The position numbers were made by a program, and so were the translations under genes. Below the pieces are notes generated by a model. The model worked only from the letters and a program-made list of their open reading frames with translations. It had not been told where the DNA came from and searched no databases. Below are positions 41,380-51,100 of a DNA stretch of 64,000 bases, piece after piece. The stretch lies in contig JACJVZ010000001.1 in the NCBI GenBank assembly GCA_020637445.1, positions 1,302,001-1,366,000 of the forward strand, given 5' to 3'. The DNA is from Calditrichota bacterium (GTDB lineage: Bacteria > Electryoneota > RPQS01). How positions within the stretch are numbered: the stretch's first letter is position 1; every line of letters begins with the position of its first letter.

Positions 41380-41865
41380 TTACTCAGACTTGCTTTTCTT
41401 ACTGGAGGATTTTTTAGCCGCGGCTTTCTTGGTCGCGGTCTTCTTGGCAGCCGTTTTCTTGGCGGCTTTCTTCACGGGCTTCTCTTCGACCGCTTCAACG
41501 GTCTCGACGACTTCTTCTTCACCGTGCGGAGCGGCGACAATCACCGTCAAATGCGTCATGCGCTTTTTGATCGGCGTGGCTCGGCCCTGTGCACGCGGCA
41601 TGAATCGGTGCATGGTCGGACCTTCGTCGGCGAAGATCTTGTACACCGTCAGCGAGTCAATTTCCGCCGAAGACGCGTCGTGCATCTGCGCGTAATTGGA
41701 GACCGCGGACTGTATTGCCTTCAGCGTCGGCATCGAGGCCGAGCGGTGAGTGAACTTCAGAATATTGATAGCTTCGTTGACGTTTTTGCCGCGCACGAGA
41801 TCAGCGACCAAGCGCATCTTGCGGGGAGTAACGCGAACAAAGCGTGCGACGCAACGTGCTTCCAT
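41380..41865 (-). CDS. rplV: Ribosomal protein L22 with Lys/Ala-rich C-terminal tail
   Basis: The protein has 161 residues; the core is the first 115 (ARFVRVTPRKMRLVADLVRGKNVNEA, FMPRAQGRATPIKKRMTHLTVIV). The remaining 45 are acidic and then AAKK repeats, like histone H1 tails. The core loop lines the exit tunnel. Confidence 0.95.
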   Translation of the reverse strand: MEARCVARFVRVTPRKMRLVADLVRGKNVNEAINILKFTHRSASMPTLKAIQSAVSNYAQMHDASSAEIDSLTVYKIFADEGPTMHRFMPRAQGRATPIKKRMTHLTVIVAAPHGEEEVVETVEAVEEKPVKKAAKKTAAKKTATKKAAAKKSSSKKSKSE

Positions 41866-41874
41866 CGGGATACC

Positions 41875-42162
41875 TTACTTCTTCCTTGCGGCGGCTTCCG
41901 CCTTCTTTTCCGTGTGTCCCTTGAACGTGCGGGTCAGCGCGAATTCGCCGAGCTTGTGTCCGACCATATTTTCCGTGATGTACACGGGCAGGAACTTGCG
42001 GCCATTATGCACGGCAAGAGTGTGTCCGACAAAATCCGGAGAGATAACGCTGCGGCGCGACCAAGTCTTGAGCACCTTCTTCTCGTTCTTCTCGTTCATT
42101 TGCAGAATTCGCGTTTCCAACCGCGAATCGATATACGGACCTTTTTTAAGCGAACGGGCCAT
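41875..42162 (-). CDS. rpsS: Ribosomal protein S19
   Basis: The protein has 95 residues: MARSLKKGPYIDSRLETRI and SRRSVISPDFVGHTLAVHNGRKFLPVYITENMVGHKLGEFA, two adjacent family blocks. Head protein of the small subunit. Confidence 0.97.
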   Translation of the reverse strand: MARSLKKGPYIDSRLETRILQMNEKNEKKVLKTWSRRSVISPDFVGHTLAVHNGRKFLPVYITENMVGHKLGEFALTRTFKGHTEKKAEAAARKK

Positions 42163-42173
42163 TGCGGAATATG

Positions 42174-43019
42174 TTATGAGAGTTGCGTCTTGTCGCGACG
42201 GCGACGGACGATCAGTTTACTTGATTTCTTGCGCGGATTACGAGTCTTGAGACCCTTGGTGATCTTACCCCACGGTGTCGTCGGATGACGGCCACCGGAC
42301 GTACGACCTTCACCACCACCCATCGGGTGGTCGACCGGGTTTTTCACGACGCCGCGAACGTGACCGCGACGACCCAGCCAGCGCGTACGGCCGGCTTTTC
42401 CGGACACCACGCTTTCGTGATCCAAATTGCCGACCTGGCCAATCGTCGCCAAACACTGAGCCGGAACGCGGCGAACTTCACCCGAAGGAAGTTTCAGCAG
42501 CGCGAACTTCTCATCGACGGCCATCAATTGGCAGGCAGCTCCCGCGGAACGGGAAATTTGTCCACCCTTGCCGACACGCATTTCGACGTTATGCACAAAC
42601 GTCGCCAGCGGAATCTTGTTCAGCGGCAATGCATTGCCCACGCGGATATCGGCTTCCTTACGCGACGACATGACCTTGTCACCGACTTTCAGTCCGTCGG
42701 GAGCAAGGATGTAGCGCTTTTCGCCGTCCGCATAGAACAGCAGAGCGATATTCGCCGAACGGTTCGGATCGTATTCCAAACGCTCGACCTTCGCGGGGAT
42801 GTCGTATTTGTTACGACGGAAATCAACAATTCGGTAACGGCGCTTGTGGCCGCCGCCGATATTGATATTTGTTGCCCGGCCGAGGTTGTTGCGGCCGCCG
42901 GTCTTGGCCAGCGGAGCAAGCAAGCTCTTCTCGGGTTCACCCTGCCACAAGCCGTCGCGCACCAGAACGGTACGGTAACGTTGTGTTGGTGTTAGGGGGC
43001 GAAACTTCTTCAGCGGCAT
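42174..43019 (-). CDS. rplB: Ribosomal protein L2
   Basis: The protein has 281 residues: KKFRPLTPTQRYR, GRNNLGRATNINIGGGHKRRYR, then the peptidyl-transferase loop VKNPVDHPMGGGEGRTSGGRHP with its conserved His. It is needed for subunit joining. Confidence 0.97.
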   Translation of the reverse strand: MPLKKFRPLTPTQRYRTVLVRDGLWQGEPEKSLLAPLAKTGGRNNLGRATNINIGGGHKRRYRIVDFRRNKYDIPAKVERLEYDPNRSANIALLFYADGEKRYILAPDGLKVGDKVMSSRKEADIRVGNALPLNKIPLATFVHNVEMRVGKGGQISRSAGAACQLMAVDEKFALLKLPSGEVRRVPAQCLATIGQVGNLDHESVVSGKAGRTRWLGRRGHVRGVVKNPVDHPMGGGEGRTSGGRHPTTPWGKITKGLKTRNPRKKSSKLIVRRRRDKTQLS

Positions 43020-43034
43020 GATTCAGTCAAACTC

Positions 43035-43325
43035 TTAGACGTTTTGCGCCAGTTCGATCGAGTCACCCTTTTTCAGAGTAACGATCGCTTTTTTCCAGTT
43101 GGGGCGACGGCCTTCAAAACGGCCCAGTCGCTTCGTCTTGCCGCGGACGTTCATGGTTTGAACGCCGGTGACAGTGACTTCGTATTTTTTCTCGACCGCA
43201 CGCTTGATCTCGATCTTGTTAGCCTTCGGATCCACTTCAAAGAAGTACTGGTTGAAGGCATCCTGCGCGGCGGTGATTTTTTCAGTCAGCAGCGGACGAC
43301 GGAGAACACTTCTCTTATGCAGCAT
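43035..43325 (-). CDS. rplW: Ribosomal protein L23
   Basis: The protein has 96 residues: LRRPLLTEKITAAQDAFNQYFFEVDPKANKIEIKRAVEK, in adjacent parts. It sits at the exit-tunnel mouth and docks trigger factor and SRP. It overlaps rplD by 11 bases. Confidence 0.96.
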   Translation of the reverse strand: MLHKRSVLRRPLLTEKITAAQDAFNQYFFEVDPKANKIEIKRAVEKKYEVTVTGVQTMNVRGKTKRLGRFEGRRPNWKKAIVTLKKGDSIELAQNV

Positions 43326-43950
43326 GGCTCAGTCCTTTCAACAGCGCTTCGACCGCGCTTTTTTGAATCAGGATGGTCGAGCAATTCAGCATATCACGCG
43401 TAGAAGCGGACGCAGCGCGGGTCGCACCGGCGCCCGGCAGATTGCGCACGCTGCGCGCGATGTTGTCGTTGTAATCCGGAGTCAGGAACAAGACTTTTTG
43501 GTCAGCCAGTTCCATTTTGGCGATCATCTTCGCCATGTCGCGCGTTTTGGGAGCGTCGAGGCTAAAATCTTCCAGAACGCGGATGCGGTCTTCGCGGGCT
43601 TTCAGCACAAACGCGCTGCGGCGGGCCAAGACTTTCACTTTTTGCGGAACGCCGACCGCATAGGTGTGCGGCATCGGTCCGAAGATCGTACCACCACCGG
43701 GGTTCAGCGGCGAACGGCTCGAACCTTGACGGGCAACACCGCGGCCTTTTTGCTTAAACGGCTTGCGACCACCACCGCGGACATAGCTGCGGCTTTTGGT
43801 TTTGTGCGTTCCCTGACGACCGGCAGCTTCTTCAGCGCGCACGGCCAACCAGATCGCATGTTGGTTCGGCTCAAGCGCAAGCAGGCTATCCGGAATTTCC
43901 ACCGAATCGCTGCCAACGGAGCCGTCGCGTTTATAGATTTTGAGATTCAT
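43315..43950 (-). CDS. rplD: Ribosomal protein L4
   Basis: The protein has 211 residues: QGTHKTKSRSYVRGGGRKPFKQKG and GVARQGSSRSPLNPGGGTIFGP, the tunnel-lining loop. In E. coli L4 represses the S10 operon. Confidence 0.96.
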   Translation of the reverse strand: MNLKIYKRDGSVGSDSVEIPDSLLALEPNQHAIWLAVRAEEAAGRQGTHKTKSRSYVRGGGRKPFKQKGRGVARQGSSRSPLNPGGGTIFGPMPHTYAVGVPQKVKVLARRSAFVLKAREDRIRVLEDFSLDAPKTRDMAKMIAKMELADQKVLFLTPDYNDNIARSVRNLPGAGATRAASASTRDMLNCSTILIQKSAVEALLKGLSHAA

Positions 43951-44573
43951 CAGGATTGCTTCTCAACAATTACGATCCCGTGATTCGGTCCGGGAATAGC
44001 GCCGCCGATCATAATCAAATTGGCGTCCGCATCGACACGGACAATCTTAAGATTGCGCACGGAAACACGGTCGGCACCCATACGGCCCGGCATACGCAAA
44101 CCGGGAAGCGTACGACCCGGGAACGTGTTTGAACCGATTGAACCGCCGTGACGGAAGAACTCGTGCGTACCGTGAGTCATCGTCTGACGGCCGAAGTTGT
44201 GACGCTTGATCACACCGGCGAAACCGCGGCCTTTCGAGGTGCCGACGACTTTGACCTTTTCGCCGACCGCAAACAGATCGCAACTCAGCGAGTCGCCGAC
44301 CTTCTTGCCGTCGATCTTCATGCCACGGAACTCGCGCTCGATTTTCGGAGCGGTGATGCCGAGTGACTTATAATGCCCTTTTTGCGGCGAGCGTACGAGC
44401 TTGTCACGCTTTTGGCCGAAGCCCAAGCACACAGCCTCGTAGCCGTTTTTCTCGACGGTACGGACATTGGTTATCTGGTTGGGGCCGAGTTCAATGACGG
44501 TCACCGGGATCATGGTGCCCTTTTCATCGAAGACACGGGTCATACCCACTTTTTTGCCGATCAGGCCTGTCAT
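43950..44573 (-). CDS. rplC: Ribosomal protein L3
   Basis: The protein has 207 residues: MTGLIGKKVGMTRVFDEKGTMIPVTVIE and KGRGFAGVIKRHNFGRQTMTHGTHEFFRHGGSIGSNTFPGR, given as two adjacent motifs. It overlaps rpsJ by 4 bases and shares one base with rplD. Confidence 0.97.
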   Translation of the reverse strand: MTGLIGKKVGMTRVFDEKGTMIPVTVIELGPNQITNVRTVEKNGYEAVCLGFGQKRDKLVRSPQKGHYKSLGITAPKIEREFRGMKIDGKKVGDSLSCDLFAVGEKVKVVGTSKGRGFAGVIKRHNFGRQTMTHGTHEFFRHGGSIGSNTFPGRTLPGLRMPGRMGADRVSVRNLKIVRVDADANLIMIGGAIPGPNHGIVIVEKQS

Positions 44574-44881
44574 GTCTTGATCTCGATGTCAACTCCCGCG
44601 GGAAGTTCGATGCGAATCAAGGCATCGATCGTGCGCGGCGAGGAGTTATGGATGTCAATGAGACGCTTGTGAACGCGCGTCTCAAACTGTTCACGCGATT
44701 TTTTGTCCGAGTGCGGCGAGCGGTTCACAGTGTAAACGCTACGGCGCGTCGGCAGAGGAATCGGGCCGGAAATCACGGCGCCCGTCTGCTTTGCCGTTTG
44801 GATAATTTTCTCGGTTGATTTGTCGATCAGGTTATGATCGTAACTTTTCAGCCGGATCCTGATTGAGGATTGTTGTGCCAT
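44570..44881 (-). CDS. rpsJ: Ribosomal protein S10 (NusE)
   Basis: The protein has 103 residues: IRIRLKSYDHNLIDKSTEKI and GPIPLPTRRSVYTVNRSPHSDKKSREQFE. Besides the ribosome it links to NusG and NusB. No tuf gene lies between fusA and rpsJ. Confidence 0.97.
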   Translation of the reverse strand: MAQQSSIRIRLKSYDHNLIDKSTEKIIQTAKQTGAVISGPIPLPTRRSVYTVNRSPHSDKKSREQFETRVHKRLIDIHNSSPRTIDALIRIELPAGVDIEIKT

Positions 44882-44916
44882 GCCTGAGGTGGGGTTTTAT
44901 GCGGATCGGCGGTGGG

Positions 44917-47025
44917 TCAGCGCTTCTCGAGAATCTTTTCCGAGATGGACTTGGGCACTTCCATGAAGTGGTCAAACTGCATGGAGAAGATAGCGCGGCC
45001 CTGAGTCAACGAGCGCAGGCTGGTCGCATAACCGAACATTTCCGAAAGCGGAACCATCGCGTTGACGACTTGACCGTCGGCGCGCGGATGCATGTCTTGA
45101 ATGCGGCCGCGGCGCGAATTGATATCGCCAACGACATTTCCTAAATACGAATCGGGAGTCACGACCTCCACCTTCATGATCGGCTCCATCAGGGCGGGGT
45201 TGCCCTTTTGGACGGCTTCTTTCAAAGCCATGCCGCCACAAATCTTGAAGGCCATTTCATTGGAGTCGACTTCGTGGTACGAACCGTCGACAAGTTCGAC
45301 TTTGACGTCCATGATCGGATAGCCCGCAAGCGGACCGTTGCTCATGGCGTCTTCCATACCCTTGTGAAGCGCGGGGATGTATTCCTTGGGAATCGCACCA
45401 CCGACAATCTTGTTCTCAAAGACCAATCCGCTGCCGGGGGCACCGGGTTCGACATTGATCACGCAATGCGCATACTGACCGCGGCCGCCCGACTGCTTGG
45501 CGAACTTGTGGTTCACGGTGCAGGCCTGACGAATGCACTCTTTGTACGAAACCTGCGGTGCGCCAACGACGGCCTCGACCTTAAACTCTCGCATCAAACG
45601 ATCCACGAGGATTTCAAGGTGCAGCTCGCCCATACCGGCGATCACCGTCTGACCGGTATCTTCGTTGAACTTCACAAGGAAGGTGGGGTCTTCTTCGGCC
45701 AGCTTGCCGAGCGCTTCGGAAATCTTATCTTGATCGGCGCGCGTCTTAGGCTCGATGGCGATCTCGATCACCGGCGTCGGGAAGTCCATCTTCTCGAGCA
45801 GAATCGGCGATTTAGGATCGCACAGCGTATCGCCCGTGCGCACGTCTTTCAAACCGACTACAGCACAGATATCGCCCGCTTCCACCGCTTGCATTTCTTC
45901 GCGCTTGTCGGCGAACATACGAACGATTCGGGAGATTCTCTCGCGCTTGTCACGGCTCGAATTGTAAACCGCGGAACCCGCGTCGAGTTTGCCTGCGTAG
46001 ACACGGACAAACGTCAACCGTCCCACGTAAGGATCAGTCATGATCTTGAATGCCAACGCCGAGAACGGTTCTTCGACGTTCGGCTCGCGCTTGACTTCTT
46101 CTTCCGTATTGGGATTAATACCGTTCGTGCTGCCGACGTCCAGCGGCGACGGAAGCAGTTCCACGATCGAATCCAGCAGTTTCTGAACACCTTTGTTCTT
46201 GAACGAGGCACCGCACAGAACGGGGAAGCACTTCAAGGAAATCGTCGCTTTCCGAAGCGCGGTCATTATCTCTTCTTTGAGCAGCGGCTCGCCTGCCAAG
46301 AACTTCTCGAGCAAATGATCGTCGAATTCTGCGACCGACTCGAGCAGTTTTTCGCGCCAATGATTGGCCAAGTCGAACATGTCCTTGGGCACGTCGAATT
46401 CTTCGAAGTGCATGCCGTGCGAATCTTCCACCCACACGATCGACTTGAAGGAAACCAAGTCAATAATCCCTTGGAACATGTCCGCCGAACCCATCGGAAT
46501 CGTAATCGGAACCGGGTTGGCGTGGAGGTTTGTGCGAATCATTTCGACGGCGCGGAAGAAATCTGCACCGGAGCGATCCATCTTGTTCACGAAGCAGATG
46601 CGCGGAACTTTGTAACGGTTAGCCTGACGCCAAACCGTTTCGGACTGCGGTTCAACGCCGCCGACCGCACAGAACAGGGCCACGGCTCCGTCGAGGACGC
46701 GCAAGCTGCGCTCGACTTCGACGGTAAAGTCCACGTGCCCGGGAGTATCAATAATGTTAATTCGATGGTCGCGCCATTCGCAAGTCGTGGCGGCGGACGT
46801 GATCGTGATTCCGCGTTCTTTTTCTTGTTCCATCCAGTCCATCGTCGCGCCGCCTTCATGGACTTCGCCCATGCGGTGCAAACGGCCTGTATAGAAGAGA
46901 ATACGCTCGGTCGTCGTCGTCTTACCCGCGTCGATATGGGCCATGATGCCGATATTGCGCGTGTGGGTCAGAAGGTCGGCGGAAGGAGTAGCTTTCTTCT
47001 TGCTTTCTGTTGCTGTGGAACTCAC
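44917..47025 (-). CDS. fusA: Elongation factor G
   Basis: The protein has 702 residues. G1 is AHIDAGKTTTTER near 31, G3 is DTPGHVDFT and G4 is NKMDRSGADF. The domain IV tip contains SGGRGQYAHCVI. It moves tRNA and mRNA through the ribosome with GTP. It lies between rpsG (44 bases) and rpsJ (35 bases). Confidence 0.97.
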   Translation of the reverse strand: MSSTATESKKKATPSADLLTHTRNIGIMAHIDAGKTTTTERILFYTGRLHRMGEVHEGGATMDWMEQEKERGITITSAATTCEWRDHRINIIDTPGHVDFTVEVERSLRVLDGAVALFCAVGGVEPQSETVWRQANRYKVPRICFVNKMDRSGADFFRAVEMIRTNLHANPVPITIPMGSADMFQGIIDLVSFKSIVWVEDSHGMHFEEFDVPKDMFDLANHWREKLLESVAEFDDHLLEKFLAGEPLLKEEIMTALRKATISLKCFPVLCGASFKNKGVQKLLDSIVELLPSPLDVGSTNGINPNTEEEVKREPNVEEPFSALAFKIMTDPYVGRLTFVRVYAGKLDAGSAVYNSSRDKRERISRIVRMFADKREEMQAVEAGDICAVVGLKDVRTGDTLCDPKSPILLEKMDFPTPVIEIAIEPKTRADQDKISEALGKLAEEDPTFLVKFNEDTGQTVIAGMGELHLEILVDRLMREFKVEAVVGAPQVSYKECIRQACTVNHKFAKQSGGRGQYAHCVINVEPGAPGSGLVFENKIVGGAIPKEYIPALHKGMEDAMSNGPLAGYPIMDVKVELVDGSYHEVDSNEMAFKICGGMALKEAVQKGNPALMEPIMKVEVVTPDSYLGNVVGDINSRRGRIQDMHPRADGQVVNAMVPLSEMFGYATSLRSLTQGRAIFSMQFDHFMEVPKSISEKILEKR

Positions 47026-47069
47026 GATCTAATTCACCGTTGTCGATTCAATTTCACGAATTGCAGGAT

Positions 47070-47540
47070 TTACCATCTAAAATGAGCGAATGCTCTATTG
47101 GCTTCAGCCATCTTGTGCGTGTCGTCGCGCTTCTTCACCGAGTTGCCTTCGCCCTTGGCGGCTGCAATCAATTCTCCGGCGAGTTTTTCGGCCATGGTCT
47201 TTTCACCACGAGCCTTGGAGTAGCCGATGATCCAGCGGATCGCCAGCGCCTGGCGGCGGGACGGATTGACTTCAACCGGCACCTGATAGGTCGCACCACC
47301 CACTCGGCGGCTTTTGACCTCAACGACCGGGGCGACATTCTTCATCGCCTTGTTGAAAATCTCCAGAGGATCGGACTTAGCCTTGCTCTGGATAATATCA
47401 AATGCACCGTAGAACATGCGTTCGGCAATCGAACGCTTGCCGCGGCGCAGAAGACCATTGATGAAGCAAGCCACCTGCTCCGAGCCGTATTTCGGATCGG
47501 CAGGGACTTCTCGATTAAATATGCGTTTACGACGAGGCAT
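47070..47540 (-). CDS. rpsG: Ribosomal protein S7
   Basis: The protein has 156 residues: MPRRKRIFNREVPADPKYGS and RVGGATYQVPVEVNPSRRQALAIRWI. Head assembly protein; it represses the str operon in E. coli. Confidence 0.97.
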   Translation of the reverse strand: MPRRKRIFNREVPADPKYGSEQVACFINGLLRRGKRSIAERMFYGAFDIIQSKAKSDPLEIFNKAMKNVAPVVEVKSRRVGGATYQVPVEVNPSRRQALAIRWIIGYSKARGEKTMAEKLAGELIAAAKGEGNSVKKRDDTHKMAEANRAFAHFRW

Positions 47541-47559
47541 AATTCACTTACGCTTTCAG

Positions 47560-47955
47560 CTACTTCTTGCCCTTGCCCGCGGCAACAGCTTTCTTCTTCG
47601 TGCCATACTTCGAGCGGCCCTGCTTGCGGCCGTCCACACCCGCCGTATCCAGAATACCCCGGATAATATGATAACGGACACCCGGCAAGTCTTTCACACG
47701 ACCGCCGCGAATCATCACAAGCGAGTGTTCTTGCAGGTTGTGGCCTTCACCGGGAATGTAGGCCGTAACGACGATACCGTTGGTAAGTTTCACACGAGCG
47801 ACCTTCCGGAGGGCCGAATTCGGCTTTTTCGGGGTGGTCGTATAAACACGCGTGCAAACTCCCCGGCGCTGCGGGCAGTTCATCAGAGCCGGTGCTGACG
47901 ACTTAAATTGGACAGCTTCCCGACCGGAACGGATGAGTTGTTGAATTGTGGGCAC
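47560..47955 (-). CDS. rpsL: Ribosomal protein S12
   Basis: The protein has 131 residues: PTIQQLIRSGRE, TTPKKPNSALRKVARVKLTNG and GGRVKDLPGVRYHIIRG. The Lys residues corresponding to the streptomycin-related positions (KKPNSAL and RVKDLPG) are in the wild-type form. First gene of the str operon, behind its own promoter. Confidence 0.97.
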   Translation of the reverse strand: MPTIQQLIRSGREAVQFKSSAPALMNCPQRRGVCTRVYTTTPKKPNSALRKVARVKLTNGIVVTAYIPGEGHNLQEHSLVMIRGGRVKDLPGVRYHIIRGILDTAGVDGRKQGRSKYGTKKKAVAAGKGKK

Positions 47956-47987
47956 GTTTCGAAGAAAATTTGTGGCGTAGATTGGCT

Positions 47988-48016
47988 AATGTAATGAACC
48001 GGCTCTCGAATGTCAA
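47988..48016 (-). promoter_or_regulatory. Sigma70-type promoter of the rpsL (str-S10-spc-alpha) operon
   Basis: The minus strand has TTGACA, 17 bases and TACATT. Start is near 47981, about 26 bases before the rpsL ATG. It directly follows the rpoC terminator. Confidence 0.85.
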
Positions 48017-48030
48017 GTTCTGCGAAAACA

Positions 48031-48062
48031 GACCCCGGGCGGCTCAAAAGCCGCCTGGGGTC
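48031..48062 (-). terminator. Terminator of the rpoBC transcript
   Basis: A 14-bp stem (GACCCCAGGCGGCT with its complement, one G-T pair) and a TTTG loop, then TGTTTTC on the minus strand. It lies 41 bases after the rpoC stop. Confidence 0.88.
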
Positions 48063-48102
48063 CTAACACAAGCCTAATATCCGAAAAAACAGTTAGTTCT
48101 GT

Positions 48103-51100
48103 TTATTCCTGTGAAACCGGGGGATTTGTACCTTCCGCAGCTTCTTGTCCCATGTCCTCCTCCAAGCCTCCCGCTCTGTTCTCAAGGCTCTGCATCAATT
48201 CGGACATTTCAATACGGAAATCACGGGCCAGCTCTTCTTCTTCCTCCTGGGGCCGTACGATTTCCAGACCGGAATATTTGGTCAGTCCCGTACCAGCCGG
48301 AATCAAGTGACCGAGGATCACGTTTTCCTTCAAACCGGACAACGAATCCACCTTATTCGAGATCGCGGCATCGGTCAGAACGCTGGTGGTCTGCTGGAAG
48401 CTCGCCGCCGAAATGAAGCTGTCGGTCGAAAGACTGGCCTGGGTGATACCCAGAAGCACGGGTGAATAGGTTGCGGGATGCGCTCCTCGCGACTTGGCGG
48501 GTTCGGCACCGTCTGCCTTAAGGGCCCGATTCGCACGGTTGAACTCGGTCTTTTCCAAAATCTGTCCAACCTTGAAACTTGAAGCACCAACCTCTTCCAC
48601 CACGACCTTAGTCACCAACTGCTCGTTTTCACGCGTGAACTTGATTCTGTCCACGTGATCGCCTTCGAGGTGACGGGTATCGCCCGGATCGTCGATGCGA
48701 ACTTTCTGGAGCATCTGCCGCACGATGACTTCGATGTGCTTATCGTTGATCGACACACCTTGTGAGCGGTAGACTTCCTGTATTTCCTTGGCCAGGTATT
48801 CCTGTACTCTGTTTGGACCCTGAATGGCCAAAATGTCCTGCGGTGCAACGGAACCTTCCGTGATTTTTTCACCTGCGGACACACGGTCGTGATCGTGGAC
48901 CAGAATGTGCTTACCGTAAGGAATCGCGTAGTTCTTCGACACCGAGCCGTCTTCAGACGTCACGGTCACGATACGCACGCCGCGCTTCAAACCACCGAAG
49001 CGCACGACGCCATCGATTTCCGTCACGATGGCCGGATCTTTGGGTTTACGTGCTTCGAAGAGCTCGGTTACACGCGGCAAACCGCCGGTGATGTCGCGAA
49101 TCGCTTGTGATTTACGCGGCATCTTTGCCAACGGATCACCGATCTTCACTTCGGTACCGTCTTCCACCAACAAGTGCGCTCCAATAGGTAGCACGTGGTT
49201 GGCCAAACGGTTGCCTTCTGCGTCGATGATCAAAATATGCGGATTCATCTTGCGGTCGCGCGACTCCACGATCACTTTGTGCTTCATGCCCGTCGCTTCG
49301 TCCACGTCTTCATGGAAAGTCAAGTCTTGCTTGATATCGATGAAGTGCAGCTTGCCGGACTTCGACGCGAGAATTGAATCGGCATACGGGTCCCACTCAA
49401 ACAGCAGGTGTCCAGACTTGACGACTTCTCCTTCGTCGACATAAACATACGCACCGTACGGCAGCTTGTAGCGTGCCACCTGACGGTTGTTCTCGTCGAG
49501 CAGCTTGATCGTACCGGAACGGCGAATCGAAATACGAGTACCGTCTTCGCGCACGATGAAGTCCACGTTTTCAAAGACCACGCGTCCCGGCTTCTTGGCG
49601 ATTCTCTGCGATTCGGACACGTCACGCGACGCGGCACCACCGATGTGGAACGTACGCAAAGTCAGCTGAGTGCCCGGTTCACCGACCGATTGTGCGGCCA
49701 TCACGCCGACGGCTTCGCCCATATCCACCATTCTGCCGGTGGCGAGGTTGATGCCGTAGCAGCGCGCGCAAATTCCGCGGGGGCTTTCGCACGTAAGCAC
49801 CGAACGAATCCGTAAACGCGTGATACCGGCCTTCGCCAACAAGTTGGCTTCGGCTTCACGCACGAGCGTGTTAGCGTCAAGAATCTTTTCGTTCGACACC
49901 GGATCGAAAACGTCATCGGCCAACACACGGCCCATAACGCGTTCGTGAAGCTGTTCGGTGACTTCTTCACCTTCTTGAACTTCTTCGAGCTGAATTCCGC
50001 GCAGCGTGCCGCAGTCGAACTCTCGCACAATGACATCCTGTGCGACGTCAACCAAGCGGCGCGTCAAATAGCCCGCGTCCGCCGTCTTCAAGGCGGTGTC
50101 AGCGAGACCCTTACGGGCACCGTGCGTCGAAATAAAGTACTCGAGCACCGTCAAACCTTCTTTGAAGTTCGCGGTGATCGGGCTTTCGATAATTTCACCT
50201 TTTTGACCGGTCAACGACTTCTGCGGCTTAGCCATAAGACCGCGCATACCGGCGAGCTGGCGAATCTGTTCCTTCGAACCACGAGCACCCGAGTCGGCCA
50301 TCATGAACACGGAATTGAAACCGTCCTTGGAGTCGCGCAGTTTCGCAAACATCACTTCCGCGATGTCGGTCGACGTGTGCGTCCAGATGTCGATGATCTT
50401 GTTGTAGCGTTCGCCGTCCGTGATGATACCGTCTTCGTATTGACCTTGCACCTCGTCGACTTTTTTGTACGCGGCTTGGATCAAACGGTCTTTTTCCGGC
50501 GGAATCTCGATGTCGGCCAAGCCGATCGAGATACCCGACGACGTCGCGCTCGCGAATCCGAGCTTCTTGAGATTGTCGAGGAAGATTGACGTATCGGCGA
50601 TACCTACAGCTTGCACGCAGTAGTGAATGATCTCTTCGATACGCTTCTTGGCAAGCATTTCATTGAAGTAACGGCGGCTCTTTACTCCTTCGGGCAGAAT
50701 CTGATTAAAGATCACACGACCAATCGTGGTTTCGATCAATCTGTCTCCGACGCGCAGGAAAATCACCGTATGCAATCCGATGCGCCCGTCGTTTTGAGCG
50801 GACACCACTTCAGCGGGATTGGCGAAGACCTTCCCTTGGAACGGCTCGCCGAGCTTACGCTTGGTCAAATAGTACAACCCGAGCACCATGTCCTGGTGAG
50901 GTACGGTGATCGGACGTCCGTTTGCCGGATGCAAAATGTTGTTGGCCGCAAGCATCAGCAAGCGCGCTTCAATTTGCGCTTCAAACGACAGCGGCACGTG
51001 CACAGCCATCTGGTCACCGTCGAAGTCGGCGTTGAATGCCTGACAGACGAGCGGATGCAAACGAATCGCCTTGCCTTCAATCAGCAGCGGCTGAAACGCC

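Noticed and set aside
40199..41695. Plus-strand open frame of about 498 codons opposite rplP, rpsC and rplV
   Set aside because: Covers several certain ribosomal genes on the other strand; composition typical of an antisense shadow.
45208..47085. Long plus-strand open frame of about 625 codons opposite fusA
   Set aside because: It is a mirror of the strongly biased fusA codons, has no ribosome site and gives an Arg/His/Phe-rich product with no domain.
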